From an uncultured Chlorobiaceae bacterium (GTDB lineage: Bacteria > Bacteroidota > Chlorobiia > Chlorobiales > Chlorobiaceae): a stretch of DNA of 12,220 bases. Under the pieces are notes generated by a model. It did not search any database. It was not told where the DNA came from and worked only from the letters and a program-made list of their open reading frames with translations. A program made the position numbers and the translations under genes. The stretch is from assembly GCA_903904495.1 (NCBI GenBank), contig CAIVCU010000171.1, positions 1-12,220 of the forward strand. Reading direction: 5' to 3'. This document shows positions 1-6,840 of the stretch, piece after piece (the first letter of the stretch is position 1; each line of letters begins with the position of its first letter).

Positions 1-15
1 AAGTGTTATTGTACA

Positions 16-44
16 TTGACCTATTTTATTATTCTTACTGTAAA
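16..44 (+). promoter_or_regulatory. Possible recJ promoter
   Basis: TTGACC at 16-21 and TGTAAA at 39-44 are separated by 17 bases, matching the sigma-70 consensus at five and four of six positions. Transcription from this pair would start almost on the recJ ATG at 50 and give a nearly leaderless message, which agrees with the missing ribosome binding site. A TATTAT box at 27-32 is an alternative -10 but lacks a good -35. The upstream gene is outside the window, so recJ may instead be part of a longer transcript. Confidence 0.22.
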
Positions 45-49
45 TTTTC

Positions 50-1762
50 ATGAAACGATACCGCTGGAATGTTCTCACCCCTGATGAAAAGGCTGTTCTG
101 GCACTTTCTGAATCTATCAATGTCAGTCTGCCTGTCGCCCGGGCATTGTTTAATCGCGGTATTGAGACTTTCGATGACGCAAAGGAATTTTTTCGTTCCT
201 CGATAGCAGATCTTCCATCCCCGTTTCTTCTGCAGGATATGCAGAAAGCGGTTGAACGGGTTTGTCACGCGATAAGCAGGCATGAAAAAATAATGCTCTA
301 TGGAGATTATGATGTTGATGGCACTACCGGGACAGCACTTCTTTTTCTTTTTCTGAAAGAGCAGGGAGCCGAGGTTTCCTATTATATCAATGATCGCTTT
401 ACTGAAGGTTATGGCCTGTCTCCTGAAGGCATCAATTCGGCGGTTGAACAGGGCATCACTCTTATCATTACGGTTGATTGCGGTATACGGGAGAATGAAG
501 AGATACGCCGAAGTGCAGATGGTGGTATTGATGTGATAGTTTGTGATCATCACGAACCGGACGAGCTTCCTCCAGCCTATGCTATTTTAAATCCAAAGGT
601 TTCTGGTTCAACGTACCCCTTCAGGGAGTTATGCGGGTGCGGTGTGGCATTCAAGTTTATTCAGGCGATTGCTGAACATGTGAATGCCGATCAGGAAAGC
701 TGGCTGAAATATCTTGATTTTGCTGCGATTGCTACAGCGGCTGATATGGTTACCCTTGAAAATGAAAACAGGACGATTGTTCGAGAAGGGTTGCTGAGAA
801 TGAGAACAAACCCCAGGCGTTCCTTAATGGTGATGTTCTCGCTCATGAAGGTTTCTCCTGCCGAGCTTGGCATGTTTCATATTGCATTCGGAATTGCGCC
901 GCGTATCAATGCGGCAGGAAGAATGCACTCTGCAAATCTCGCAGTGGAATGGTTGCTTTCGGATTCGTTAGGGGATTCCGAAAAACATGCACACGAGCTT
1001 GATCGCATGAATTCACTTCGTCGGGAAACTGATGCTGATATTATGGTGAAGGCAGAAAAAATGCTTGAAAGTCATTTTGCATCATATTGCTCTTCCATTG
1101 TGCTCTATGATGAGTCATGGCATCTTGGAGTACTTGGAATCGTGGCTTCAAAAATGATTGAAAAGCATTATTTACCAACAGTAATCCTTGGTGGAATGAA
1201 TGGCCTTATCAAGGGTTCAGTACGAAGTGTCGAGGGGTTCAATATCTATGAGGCTCTGCAGGAGTGCAGCGACTATCTGGAACAGTTCGGTGGTCATCAG
1301 CAGGCTGCAGGTGTTACTCTTCTGCCTGAAAATTTCGCAGGATTCCGTAAACGGTTTAATGAGGTATGCAATAACCTTCTTTCAATTGGACAACGTCAGA
1401 AAGAACTTGTTGTTGATTCAAAACTGGCACTTGAGGATATTAAAGCTAATTTTATCAATGTGCTTGAGCAGTTCGCTCCATACGGACATGGTAATAGGGA
1501 ACCGCTTTTTATTTCTGACGAGCTTGTACTTTTCGGCCAGCCAAAACTTCTAAAGGATAGGCATGTGAAGTTTTTTGTAAGGGATAAAAATGGCAGGACT
1601 TTTGATGTTATAGGTTTTGATCGCCAGGATATCTTTACAGAACTCACTTCACGATCCCGACCGGTATTTTCCATGGTCTATTCTGTTGAAAAGCGGGTAT
1701 GGAATAACAAAGAGCAGTGGCAGATAAAACTACGCGATCTTGAACTCCGTAAGCATGAGTAA
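50..1762 (+). CDS. recJ: Single-stranded-DNA-specific exonuclease RecJ
   Basis: RecJ degrades single-stranded DNA 5' to 3' in the cytoplasm during RecFOR recombination, mismatch repair and base excision repair. The 570-residue product is close to the length of E. coli RecJ. The DHH-family motifs are in order: DYDVDG at residues 86-91, TVDCG at 141-145, the name-giving DHH at 166-168, and an aspartate-containing ATAADMV segment at 228-234. The DHHA1 half follows, with RINAAGRM at 285-292 and GGHQQAAG at 414-421. An OB-like C-terminal domain fits the remaining residues. These are the metal-binding and substrate-binding residues of the family and none is missing. The ATG at 50 is chosen because the usual RecJ N-terminus begins about here; no Shine-Dalgarno sequence is visible ahead of it. 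The gene is convergent with the leftward envelope operon, 17 bases from its end, with no terminator between them. Assignment is very secure. Confidence 0.97.
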   Translation: MKRYRWNVLTPDEKAVLALSESINVSLPVARALFNRGIETFDDAKEFFRSSIADLPSPFLLQDMQKAVERVCHAISRHEKIMLYGDYDVDGTTGTALLFLFLKEQGAEVSYYINDRFTEGYGLSPEGINSAVEQGITLIITVDCGIRENEEIRRSADGGIDVIVCDHHEPDELPPAYAILNPKVSGSTYPFRELCGCGVAFKFIQAIAEHVNADQESWLKYLDFAAIATAADMVTLENENRTIVREGLLRMRTNPRRSLMVMFSLMKVSPAELGMFHIAFGIAPRINAAGRMHSANLAVEWLLSDSLGDSEKHAHELDRMNSLRRETDADIMVKAEKMLESHFASYCSSIVLYDESWHLGVLGIVASKMIEKHYLPTVILGGMNGLIKGSVRSVEGFNIYEALQECSDYLEQFGGHQQAAGVTLLPENFAGFRKRFNEVCNNLLSIGQRQKELVVDSKLALEDIKANFINVLEQFAPYGHGNREPLFISDELVLFGQPKLLKDRHVKFFVRDKNGRTFDVIGFDRQDIFTELTSRSRPVFSMVYSVEKRVWNNKEQWQIKLRDLELRKHE

Positions 1763-1774
1763 TCTTGAACTCCG
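1737..1774 (+). repeat. Short direct repeat across the recJ stop codon
   Basis: ATCTTGAACTCCG occurs at 1737-1749 inside the last recJ codons and again at 1762-1774, beginning on the final base of the stop codon, with a 25-base period. It lies at the junction of two convergent genes and may be a small tandem duplication that has since diverged. Confidence 0.6.
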
Positions 1775-1779
1775 CATGT

Positions 1780-2676
1780 TTAAGGCATGGTATATTGATC
1801 CGGCACTTTCTTTTCATGACTGATCCTGGTCAGTATACCTGCAAGTGATGACAGTGCTGAAATGGCAAAAAATATGAGCGACAGTGCTACGCCGGTACTG
1901 GTCTCGAGCTGTATTGCTCCCAGAAGATAAAGAAAGGTAATTTCTCTTGCGCCGGCACCACCGATGGTGATCGGTATAATGGTGGCTATTGTTGATATCA
2001 GAAAAATCGCCAGATAGTCGATCATGTTGGCATGCTGCGACATGGCCTTGAGGATAAAAAAAACCGAGATCACCTGGGTTACCTGAACCAGCATCGATTC
2101 AATGGCAGTGATGGTGAACACTCCGATGAACTGTTTGTACAAAAGTTTGTTCAAAAGAAATGCACAGGGATAGACTGCTGCGAGTAAAGCCCATGAATAA
2201 AGTGTAAGGTGTGGAAATTTTAAGGCGAAACTGCTTGGCAGCAGGAGTATGATCGAAAGAAACACAAGTGCAAAGATTCCGCAGATTCTATCCCACAAAA
2301 CAGCATGAAAGACATTGATCATTTTCAGATCGTGGTTTTTCTGCAGGATATAGATTTTATAACCATCTCCACCAATACCTCCCGGTAGGAAGAGATTATA
2401 GAACATCCCGAGATAGTAGAGTTTAAGATTGTATATGGGTGACAGTTCAATACCTATAGCCTTGAAAAAGCGGTTCAGGCGGATAGCATTGAAAATTTTG
2501 GAGATATTGAAAAACACGAGGGCCAGCAGGAGATACCAGAGGTTAGCCCCCCGGATGAATCCGGCAAGTTTTGCGGTATCGGTTTTTTTCAGGACCAGAT
2601 AAAGGGCCAGAGCGGTGACAACAAGCTGGAGAAGAGGCTTGATCAGCTTTTTCAGGCCGGTTTTATTGTTTGTCAA
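1780..2676 (-). CDS. UPF0104 / LPG_synthase_TM family membrane protein, putative lipid-linked sugar flippase or partner
   Basis: This is a hydrophobic protein of about 298 residues with roughly eight predicted membrane segments and no soluble domain. Family hallmarks are PGGIGGDGYK at about residues 98-107, WDRICG at about 128-133 and IGGAGARE at about 238-245, typical of the YbhN/AglD-like integral membrane domain (PF03706) also found in MprF. It lacks the MprF aminoacyl-transferase domain, so it is not a lysyl-phosphatidylglycerol synthase. The start is not an ATG: the first in-frame methionine lies well inside a membrane segment. I choose the TTG at 2676, which overlaps the last 14 bases of the upstream glycosyltransferase; a TTG at 2745 would only add residues read from that gene. 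Last in a four-gene operon of carrier-lipid sugar transfer, it may flip the lipid-linked sugar or support its transfer. The family is secure; the flippase role is inference. Confidence 0.85.
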   Translation of the reverse strand: MTNNKTGLKKLIKPLLQLVVTALALYLVLKKTDTAKLAGFIRGANLWYLLLALVFFNISKIFNAIRLNRFFKAIGIELSPIYNLKLYYLGMFYNLFLPGGIGGDGYKIYILQKNHDLKMINVFHAVLWDRICGIFALVFLSIILLLPSSFALKFPHLTLYSWALLAAVYPCAFLLNKLLYKQFIGVFTITAIESMLVQVTQVISVFFILKAMSQHANMIDYLAIFLISTIATIIPITIGGAGAREITFLYLLGAIQLETSTGVALSLIFFAISALSSLAGILTRISHEKKVPDQYTMP

Positions 2677-3595
2677 CGATCTTTTTAACGATATAGGGTT
2701 TCTTGTTTTGCGACTCGTAATAGGTCCGCATGATGAATTCGGCAATGAATCCGGTGGTAATCAGCTGAATACCGATAAAGGTCATGATGATGCCTAAAGT
2801 AAGCAGAGGACGACCTCCGATATCCTGACCTGAAATTTTTACAGCAAGAAGGTAAAGGTTCAGGGCTATTCCGATAAAAAGAGAGAAAAAACCAAGGCTT
2901 CCGAAAAGATGCATTGGCTTTTGACTGTATTTCTGGAAAAAAAGCATGAATAACAGGTCACTCAGCACCTTGAAGGTGCGACCGATTCCATATTTCGATT
3001 TTCCGAATTTGCGGGCATGATGCTGCACATCAACCTCTTCCATTCTGGCGCCATAAAGCTGCACGAGTACGGGTATGAAACGATGGAGCTCCCCGTAAAG
3101 ACCGAGATTTTTTGCAACATCCTTTTTGAATACCTTCAGGGTACATCCATAGTCGTGGATGTGCACATTCGTTAAATTCCTTATGATGGCATTGGCTATC
3201 TTGCTGGGGATTTTTCTCAGAATCATCCCGTCCTGTCTTCCTGCCCGCCTTCCGGCGACAACATCAAGATCGTGGTCGAAAAGGTACTGCATCATCATCG
3301 GAATATCCGATGGGTCATTCTGCAGGTCGCCATCTATGGTGGCTATCAGATCACCTTGTGCATGATCGATACCGGCAGCCATCGCGGTTGTCTGTCCATA
3401 ATTCTTGTTCAGGACAACCAGATGGGCGTTAAGTGGAGCGTTTGCCTGAATTTCAGCTACAGTGGCATCGGTAGAGCCATCGTCGACCAGAACAATTTCA
3501 TGCTCAACAGAAGCGAGTGACGATGCGAGAGCAGCAAACAATGGTTTGATGTTTTCAGCCTCATTCATGACAGGTATGACGACTGAAAGCTTCAT
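2663..3595 (-). CDS. GT2 family polyprenyl-phosphate sugar synthase (GtrB/ArnC/DPM1-like)
   Basis: The 310-residue product has an N-terminal GT-A domain and two C-terminal membrane helices (about residues 230-252 and 265-290), the architecture of GtrB and ArnC. VDDGSTD at 37-43 binds the nucleotide, DGDLQNDP at 88-95 holds the metal-binding DxD, and RKFGKSKYG at 195-203 is the basic loop typical of dolichyl/undecaprenyl-phosphate sugar synthases. Family members move a sugar from a nucleotide donor to polyprenyl phosphate on the cytoplasmic face of the inner membrane. The ATG at 3595 directly precedes the conserved MKLSVVIPVMNE start and lies 10 bases after the ArnT-like gene. Its product is the expected donor for that neighbour. 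The sugar cannot be told from sequence; glucose, mannose, galacturonate and aminoarabinose are all handled by relatives. Confidence 0.9.
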   Translation of the reverse strand: MKLSVVIPVMNEAENIKPLFAALASSLASVEHEIVLVDDGSTDATVAEIQANAPLNAHLVVLNKNYGQTTAMAAGIDHAQGDLIATIDGDLQNDPSDIPMMMQYLFDHDLDVVAGRRAGRQDGMILRKIPSKIANAIIRNLTNVHIHDYGCTLKVFKKDVAKNLGLYGELHRFIPVLVQLYGARMEEVDVQHHARKFGKSKYGIGRTFKVLSDLLFMLFFQKYSQKPMHLFGSLGFFSLFIGIALNLYLLAVKISGQDIGGRPLLTLGIIMTFIGIQLITTGFIAEFIMRTYYESQNKKPYIVKKIVDKQ

Positions 3596-3605
3596 GCTAT
3601 TTGTT

Positions 3606-5153
3606 TCATTGTTTCAGTTTTGCCAGCACAATACCGTATTTGCTATAGAGCAAGGTAGTATTTTGAAGATTTTTGAGTTCTTTGACTGTTGTCAGAACAA
3701 CTTCACCCCGCTTTGGGGCACGTATTTCAGTAAGAGATTCCGAATATACAAAAAAAGAGGGGTTATAGACTTCCCACATCACGGTTTTATAACCCTCTTT
3801 TTTAGTAAGCAGTGCGGCTTCTTTCACTGGCTTCTGAAGAAGATTTCCCGCAAGGGGCATGAGGTAGATATTGATGAGAAGAGAAAATACAACACCTGTT
3901 GAAATCAGTTTCCCGGCAGAGGAAAAACGAGGTATGAATTGAATGACAGCAATGCAGAGCATTGTACCAAGAATGATAATGATATGATTCTCCCCTGTAA
4001 GCTCTATTCCTCCCTGAAGGATTGCTTTGATAAAGTCATCATCAATTTTCTGCAACGCAATCACCAGGAGATAAGGCAGGCTTGTAACTAATGCAAGCAG
4101 CAGCAGCGGCCATAATGCAAAACGTTCAGGGTGCCTGGAGAGTGGAAGTGCTCTCGCCATGAGAATAAAAAGAGGAGTATAGCCGTAGATGGTGTAGTGC
4201 GGCAGTTTTGTGCCGGAGAGTGAGAAAAATATAAAGACAAAGACAAACCAGATTAACAGAAACCGGTTCGTTCGGTCGGAAAGCAATGTTTTAATGTTGA
4301 AAAGAACAGTAAAGAAAAGCCCTGTAAATGGCATCATTCCAACAATAATGACCGGAATATAATAGAGCACGGAACCTGAATGCCCTTCAAAGGAGGTGTT
4401 GAAACGGCTGAGATTGTGTTTGAAGAAAAAACCTTCAATAAAAGCCCATCCCTGATCCCTGTATTCAAGCAGATACCACGGAAGTGCAATGAAGAGAAAG
4501 AGTAATATGCCGATAGGGTTGAAGATCATCCTGATCCATTTTTTTAATGTCCCTTCCTGAAGGGCGAACAAAAAAGAAACAGCTGCGGGAATAAGTATTG
4601 CTATCGGGCCTTTGGTGAGCATCCCGAATCCGGCTGCGGCAAAAGCAATATACAGTGAATGTTTTGAACCTGTTTTGAAATGGGTGAGCAGGGAAAACAT
4701 GGTTAAGGCCAGGAAGCAGTTCAGCAGACCATCGGCTATGGCTGCTTTAGCGATAACGATAATCTGCAGTGCCAGCACCATCATAGCAGCAGCAAAAAAA
4801 GCCTGAGGGTTGCCGGATTCTTTTCGCACAAAAAGAAAAATTGATGTTGCCCAGGCCGTTCCTGCAAGAGCTGAGGGTAATCTGAATGCAAACTCATTGA
4901 CACCGAAAAGCTTGACACACAGCAGCTGAATCCAGTAAATAAGAATTGGTTTATCAAAACGTGGTGCGCCGTTCAGATAGGTTGTCAGATAATTTTTACT
5001 GATCATCATCTCGCGTGTTGCCTCACTGAAGGCCCCTTCGTCGACATCAAAAAGTGGCGCGGAGCCCAGACCTAAAAAGAAACTTGTAAGGATAAGGATT
5101 CCTAGTGCGGCCAGAAACCATGCGGTTTCAGATTTCGTGGGATTCTGAGACAT
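3606..5153 (-). CDS. ArnT-like (GT83/PMT_2) polyprenyl-phosphate-sugar glycosyltransferase
   Basis: This 515-residue integral membrane protein has about a dozen hydrophobic segments, as expected for the ArnT family (roughly 550 residues). The first periplasmic loop has LFDVDEGAFSEA at about 34-45, with the acidic residues that form the GT-C active site, followed by PRFDKP at 64-69. KAAIADG lies at about 136-142, TKGP at about 180-183 and the family motif TKLPHY at about 315-320. ArnT enzymes use undecaprenyl-phosphate sugars as donors and modify lipid A, or LPS core in related enzymes, in the periplasm. The ATG at 5153 is preferred over the TTG just before it. The start lies within the PAP2 gene (26-base overlap), so translation is probably coupled. 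The C-terminal soluble domain is short. Donor sugar and acceptor are unknown, so the symbol arnT is not assigned. Confidence 0.88.
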   Translation of the reverse strand: MSQNPTKSETAWFLAALGILILTSFFLGLGSAPLFDVDEGAFSEATREMMISKNYLTTYLNGAPRFDKPILIYWIQLLCVKLFGVNEFAFRLPSALAGTAWATSIFLFVRKESGNPQAFFAAAMMVLALQIIVIAKAAIADGLLNCFLALTMFSLLTHFKTGSKHSLYIAFAAAGFGMLTKGPIAILIPAAVSFLFALQEGTLKKWIRMIFNPIGILLFLFIALPWYLLEYRDQGWAFIEGFFFKHNLSRFNTSFEGHSGSVLYYIPVIIVGMMPFTGLFFTVLFNIKTLLSDRTNRFLLIWFVFVFIFFSLSGTKLPHYTIYGYTPLFILMARALPLSRHPERFALWPLLLLALVTSLPYLLVIALQKIDDDFIKAILQGGIELTGENHIIIILGTMLCIAVIQFIPRFSSAGKLISTGVVFSLLINIYLMPLAGNLLQKPVKEAALLTKKEGYKTVMWEVYNPSFFVYSESLTEIRAPKRGEVVLTTVKELKNLQNTTLLYSKYGIVLAKLKQ

Positions 5154-5751
5154 CAAGTTTTGTTTTGAAATACAGGTTATAGAGTAGAATTGAGGTGATG
5201 ATGCCTAAAAATGAACCGGCAATGACATCGCTGACGTAGTGCTGTGTAAGCAAAATACGGCTGAATGCAATCAGTGCTCCTGAAAAGAGAAAGAGAATCC
5301 GCCATCTGGGGTAAAGGATGGTAAGGACTATTGCTGCGCTGAAAGCGGTTGCTGCATGGCCGGAGGGAAATGATATCCATTCGTAATCATAATGGAAACA
5401 GTTGAATCCATAGAGCTGTTGGCTGAAATAGAGTATCGGCCTTGCTCTGCCGGCAATATATTTGATGATATCAGCACTGATTCCCGAAACTGCAACAGAC
5501 ATAAAGAGGTAAAGACCCGAATATGCTCTGAACGGGTTGGTTTTACGAAAAACAGCAAAAAGAACTATTCCTGCGGCAAGGTACCATTGTGACTCGCCAC
5601 AGTCCGTTATTATGTTGAACACATCATCAGTCCAGCTGTTATTATGAGTATGGAACCATACTGCGACTTGAATGTCCGTAAAGATATAACTGATGACACA
5701 GAGCAGAATAACCGCTGCAGCGGTGATACCCCACTTGAAAAGTCTGTTCAT
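5128..5751 (-). CDS. PAP2 family membrane phosphatase (lipid A / undecaprenyl-pyrophosphate type)
   Basis: The 207-residue membrane protein has about six hydrophobic segments and the full PAP2 catalytic signature: KYIAGRARP at 97-105, SFPSGHA at 127-133, and SR at 164-165 with the catalytic H171 and SD at 174-175. Such enzymes remove phosphate from lipid substrates at the periplasmic face; close possibilities are undecaprenyl-pyrophosphate recycling (BacA-independent) and lipid A dephosphorylation (LpxE/LpxF type). The ATG at 5751 is chosen because it starts directly before the first membrane helix; the reading frame extends to a TTG at 5838, but those 29 extra residues are not hydrophobic and do not look like a PAP2 N-terminus. 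It is the first gene of the operon and overlaps the ArnT-like gene by 26 bases. Company with sugar transferases favours envelope lipid processing; the exact substrate is open. Confidence 0.88.
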   Translation of the reverse strand: MNRLFKWGITAAAVILLCVISYIFTDIQVAVWFHTHNNSWTDDVFNIITDCGESQWYLAAGIVLFAVFRKTNPFRAYSGLYLFMSVAVSGISADIIKYIAGRARPILYFSQQLYGFNCFHYDYEWISFPSGHAATAFSAAIVLTILYPRWRILFLFSGALIAFSRILLTQHYVSDVIAGSFLGIITSILLYNLYFKTKLDVSESHEI

Positions 5752-5846
5752 GAGGTTGGTAATACTTTTTTTGAGACAGTGATCGATAGATCGTAAAAAT
5801 ACATTAAATTTTGTATCAGCATATATGCATATAAGCAAAGATAATA
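5752..5846. promoter_or_regulatory. Divergent promoter region between the envelope operon and purU
   Basis: The 95 bases separate two outward-facing genes and should hold both promoters. For purU, TTGAGA at 5771-5776 and TAAAAA at 5794-5799 are 17 bases apart. For the leftward operon, TTGCTT (5838-5833) and TACAAA (5815-5810), read on the minus strand, are also 17 bases apart but match less well. Between and around them lie the palindromes GCATATATGC (5819-5828) and TATATGCATATA (5822-5833), which overlap the leftward -35. No clear ribosome binding site precedes either start. The boxes are weak matches and are offered as candidates only. Confidence 0.3.
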
Positions 5847-6734
5847 ATGAACCTTGAAAGAACGGTTACGCCCGATAAAAGCCAACAGAATGTCATTTTA
5901 CTACTGTCTTGTCCTGACAGGGCAGGTCTTGTTTCTCGTATTTCACACTTTGTTTTTCAGCGTGGGGGAAATATTCTCGATCTGGATGAGCATGTGGATC
6001 CTGTTGAAAAGATTTTTTTTGTCAGGATACTTTGGAGCATTGAAAAGGAGTCAATTCCATTATCTGAACTGGAAGATGCGTTCAGACCTCTGGCTGAAGA
6101 GTTTTGTGCTTCCTGGAAAATTTGCTTTACCGGACTGAAAACCCGTATTGCTATTTTTGTTTCCCGGTACGATCATTGTCTTCTTGAAATTCTCTGGAGG
6201 AACAGTATTGGCGAGTTTGCTGTAGATATTCCATTGGTTATATCAAATCATAACGATCTTGCTCCTCTTGCAGCGCAGTATGGTATTCCTTTCCATGTTT
6301 TTCCCCTCAGCAGGGATAATAAGGAGACGATTGAACTTCAGGAAGTTGCCCTTCTGGAAGGCAACGCAATTGATACTATAGTGCTTGCCCGTTATATGCA
6401 GATTCTTTCGCCACGCTTTGTTGAGCGTTATCAACATCGAATCATCAATATTCACCACTCTTTTCTGCCGGCGTTTGTCGGCAGCAGTCCTTACAGGCAG
6501 GCTTATGAACGGGGAGTGAAGATCATCGGTGCGACAAGTCATTATGTTACTGAGGACCTGGACCAGGGACCCATTATTGCACAGGATATCATAAGGGTGA
6601 GCCACAAGGATACCCTTGACGACCTTGTACGCAAAGGGCGCGATCTGGAGCGTTTTGTTCTTGCGAAAGCTCTTCGTTTTCATGCTGAACACCGGATTCT
6701 TGTGAACGGAAAAAAGACTGTAGTATTTGATTGA
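5847..6734 (+). CDS. purU: Formyltetrahydrofolate deformylase PurU
   Basis: PurU hydrolyses 10-formyltetrahydrofolate to tetrahydrofolate and formate in the cytoplasm, balancing one-carbon units and supplying formate to PurT-type purine synthesis. The 295-residue product has the two expected parts: an N-terminal ACT domain (about residues 14-95, opening VILLLSCPDRAGLVSRIS) and a C-terminal formyltransferase-fold domain (about 100-290). The catalytic triad of the fold is visible: N201 and H203 in NIHHSFLPAF, and D239 in TEDLDQGPII. The ACT domain and the HHSFLPAF motif separate it from PurN, which lacks the ACT domain. Length is close to that of E. coli PurU (280). The ATG at 5847 is preceded by a purine-rich stretch but no strong Shine-Dalgarno sequence. 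It stands alone, divergent from the envelope operon and 106 bases before the metal exporter. Confidence 0.95.
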   Translation: MNLERTVTPDKSQQNVILLLSCPDRAGLVSRISHFVFQRGGNILDLDEHVDPVEKIFFVRILWSIEKESIPLSELEDAFRPLAEEFCASWKICFTGLKTRIAIFVSRYDHCLLEILWRNSIGEFAVDIPLVISNHNDLAPLAAQYGIPFHVFPLSRDNKETIELQEVALLEGNAIDTIVLARYMQILSPRFVERYQHRIINIHHSFLPAFVGSSPYRQAYERGVKIIGATSHYVTEDLDQGPIIAQDIIRVSHKDTLDDLVRKGRDLERFVLAKALRFHAEHRILVNGKKTVVFD

Positions 6735-6797
6735 ATGGATGTTTTGATTGTAAAATGAAGAACTGTCTACACAGTGCGGAACTTAAAGGAATACACT

Positions 6798-6812
6798 CCG
6801 TTATAATAACGG
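6798..6812 (+). promoter_or_regulatory. Palindromic operator over a TATAAT box upstream of the CDF exporter
   Basis: CCGTTAT-A-ATAACGG is a perfect 7+1+7 inverted repeat, and its centre contains an exact TATAAT (6802-6807) in the direction of the exporter gene, 33 bases before its ATG. No good -35 box lies at 16-18 bases upstream. A protein bound here would cover the -10 element. The shape resembles Zur/Fur-family operators (GTTATAATAAC core), which would fit a zinc gene, but this is by eye only. A second small dyad, ACTGT-CTAC-ACAGT, lies at 6762-6775. Confidence 0.4.
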
Positions 6813-6840
6813 TAAGTCGGATTTCATACAGCATTATCTT

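Noticed and set aside
1780..2745. UPF0104 protein as MprF (lysyl-phosphatidylglycerol synthase)
   Set aside because: The protein is only the membrane domain; the C-terminal aminoacyl transferase domain of MprF is absent.
3606..5153. Assigning the E. coli arn pathway (aminoarabinose) to this operon
   Set aside because: No arnA, arnB or arnD genes are present, so the donor sugar cannot be inferred to be aminoarabinose.
5752..5838. N-terminal extension of the PAP2 gene to a TTG at 5838
   Set aside because: The added residues are not hydrophobic, would consume nearly the whole divergent promoter region, and an ATG at 5751 sits right before the first membrane helix.
6243..6834. Leftward open frames antisense to purU and its downstream gap
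   Set aside because: They lie opposite a strongly conserved enzyme, show no recognisable domains, and have the look of complementary-strand shadows.
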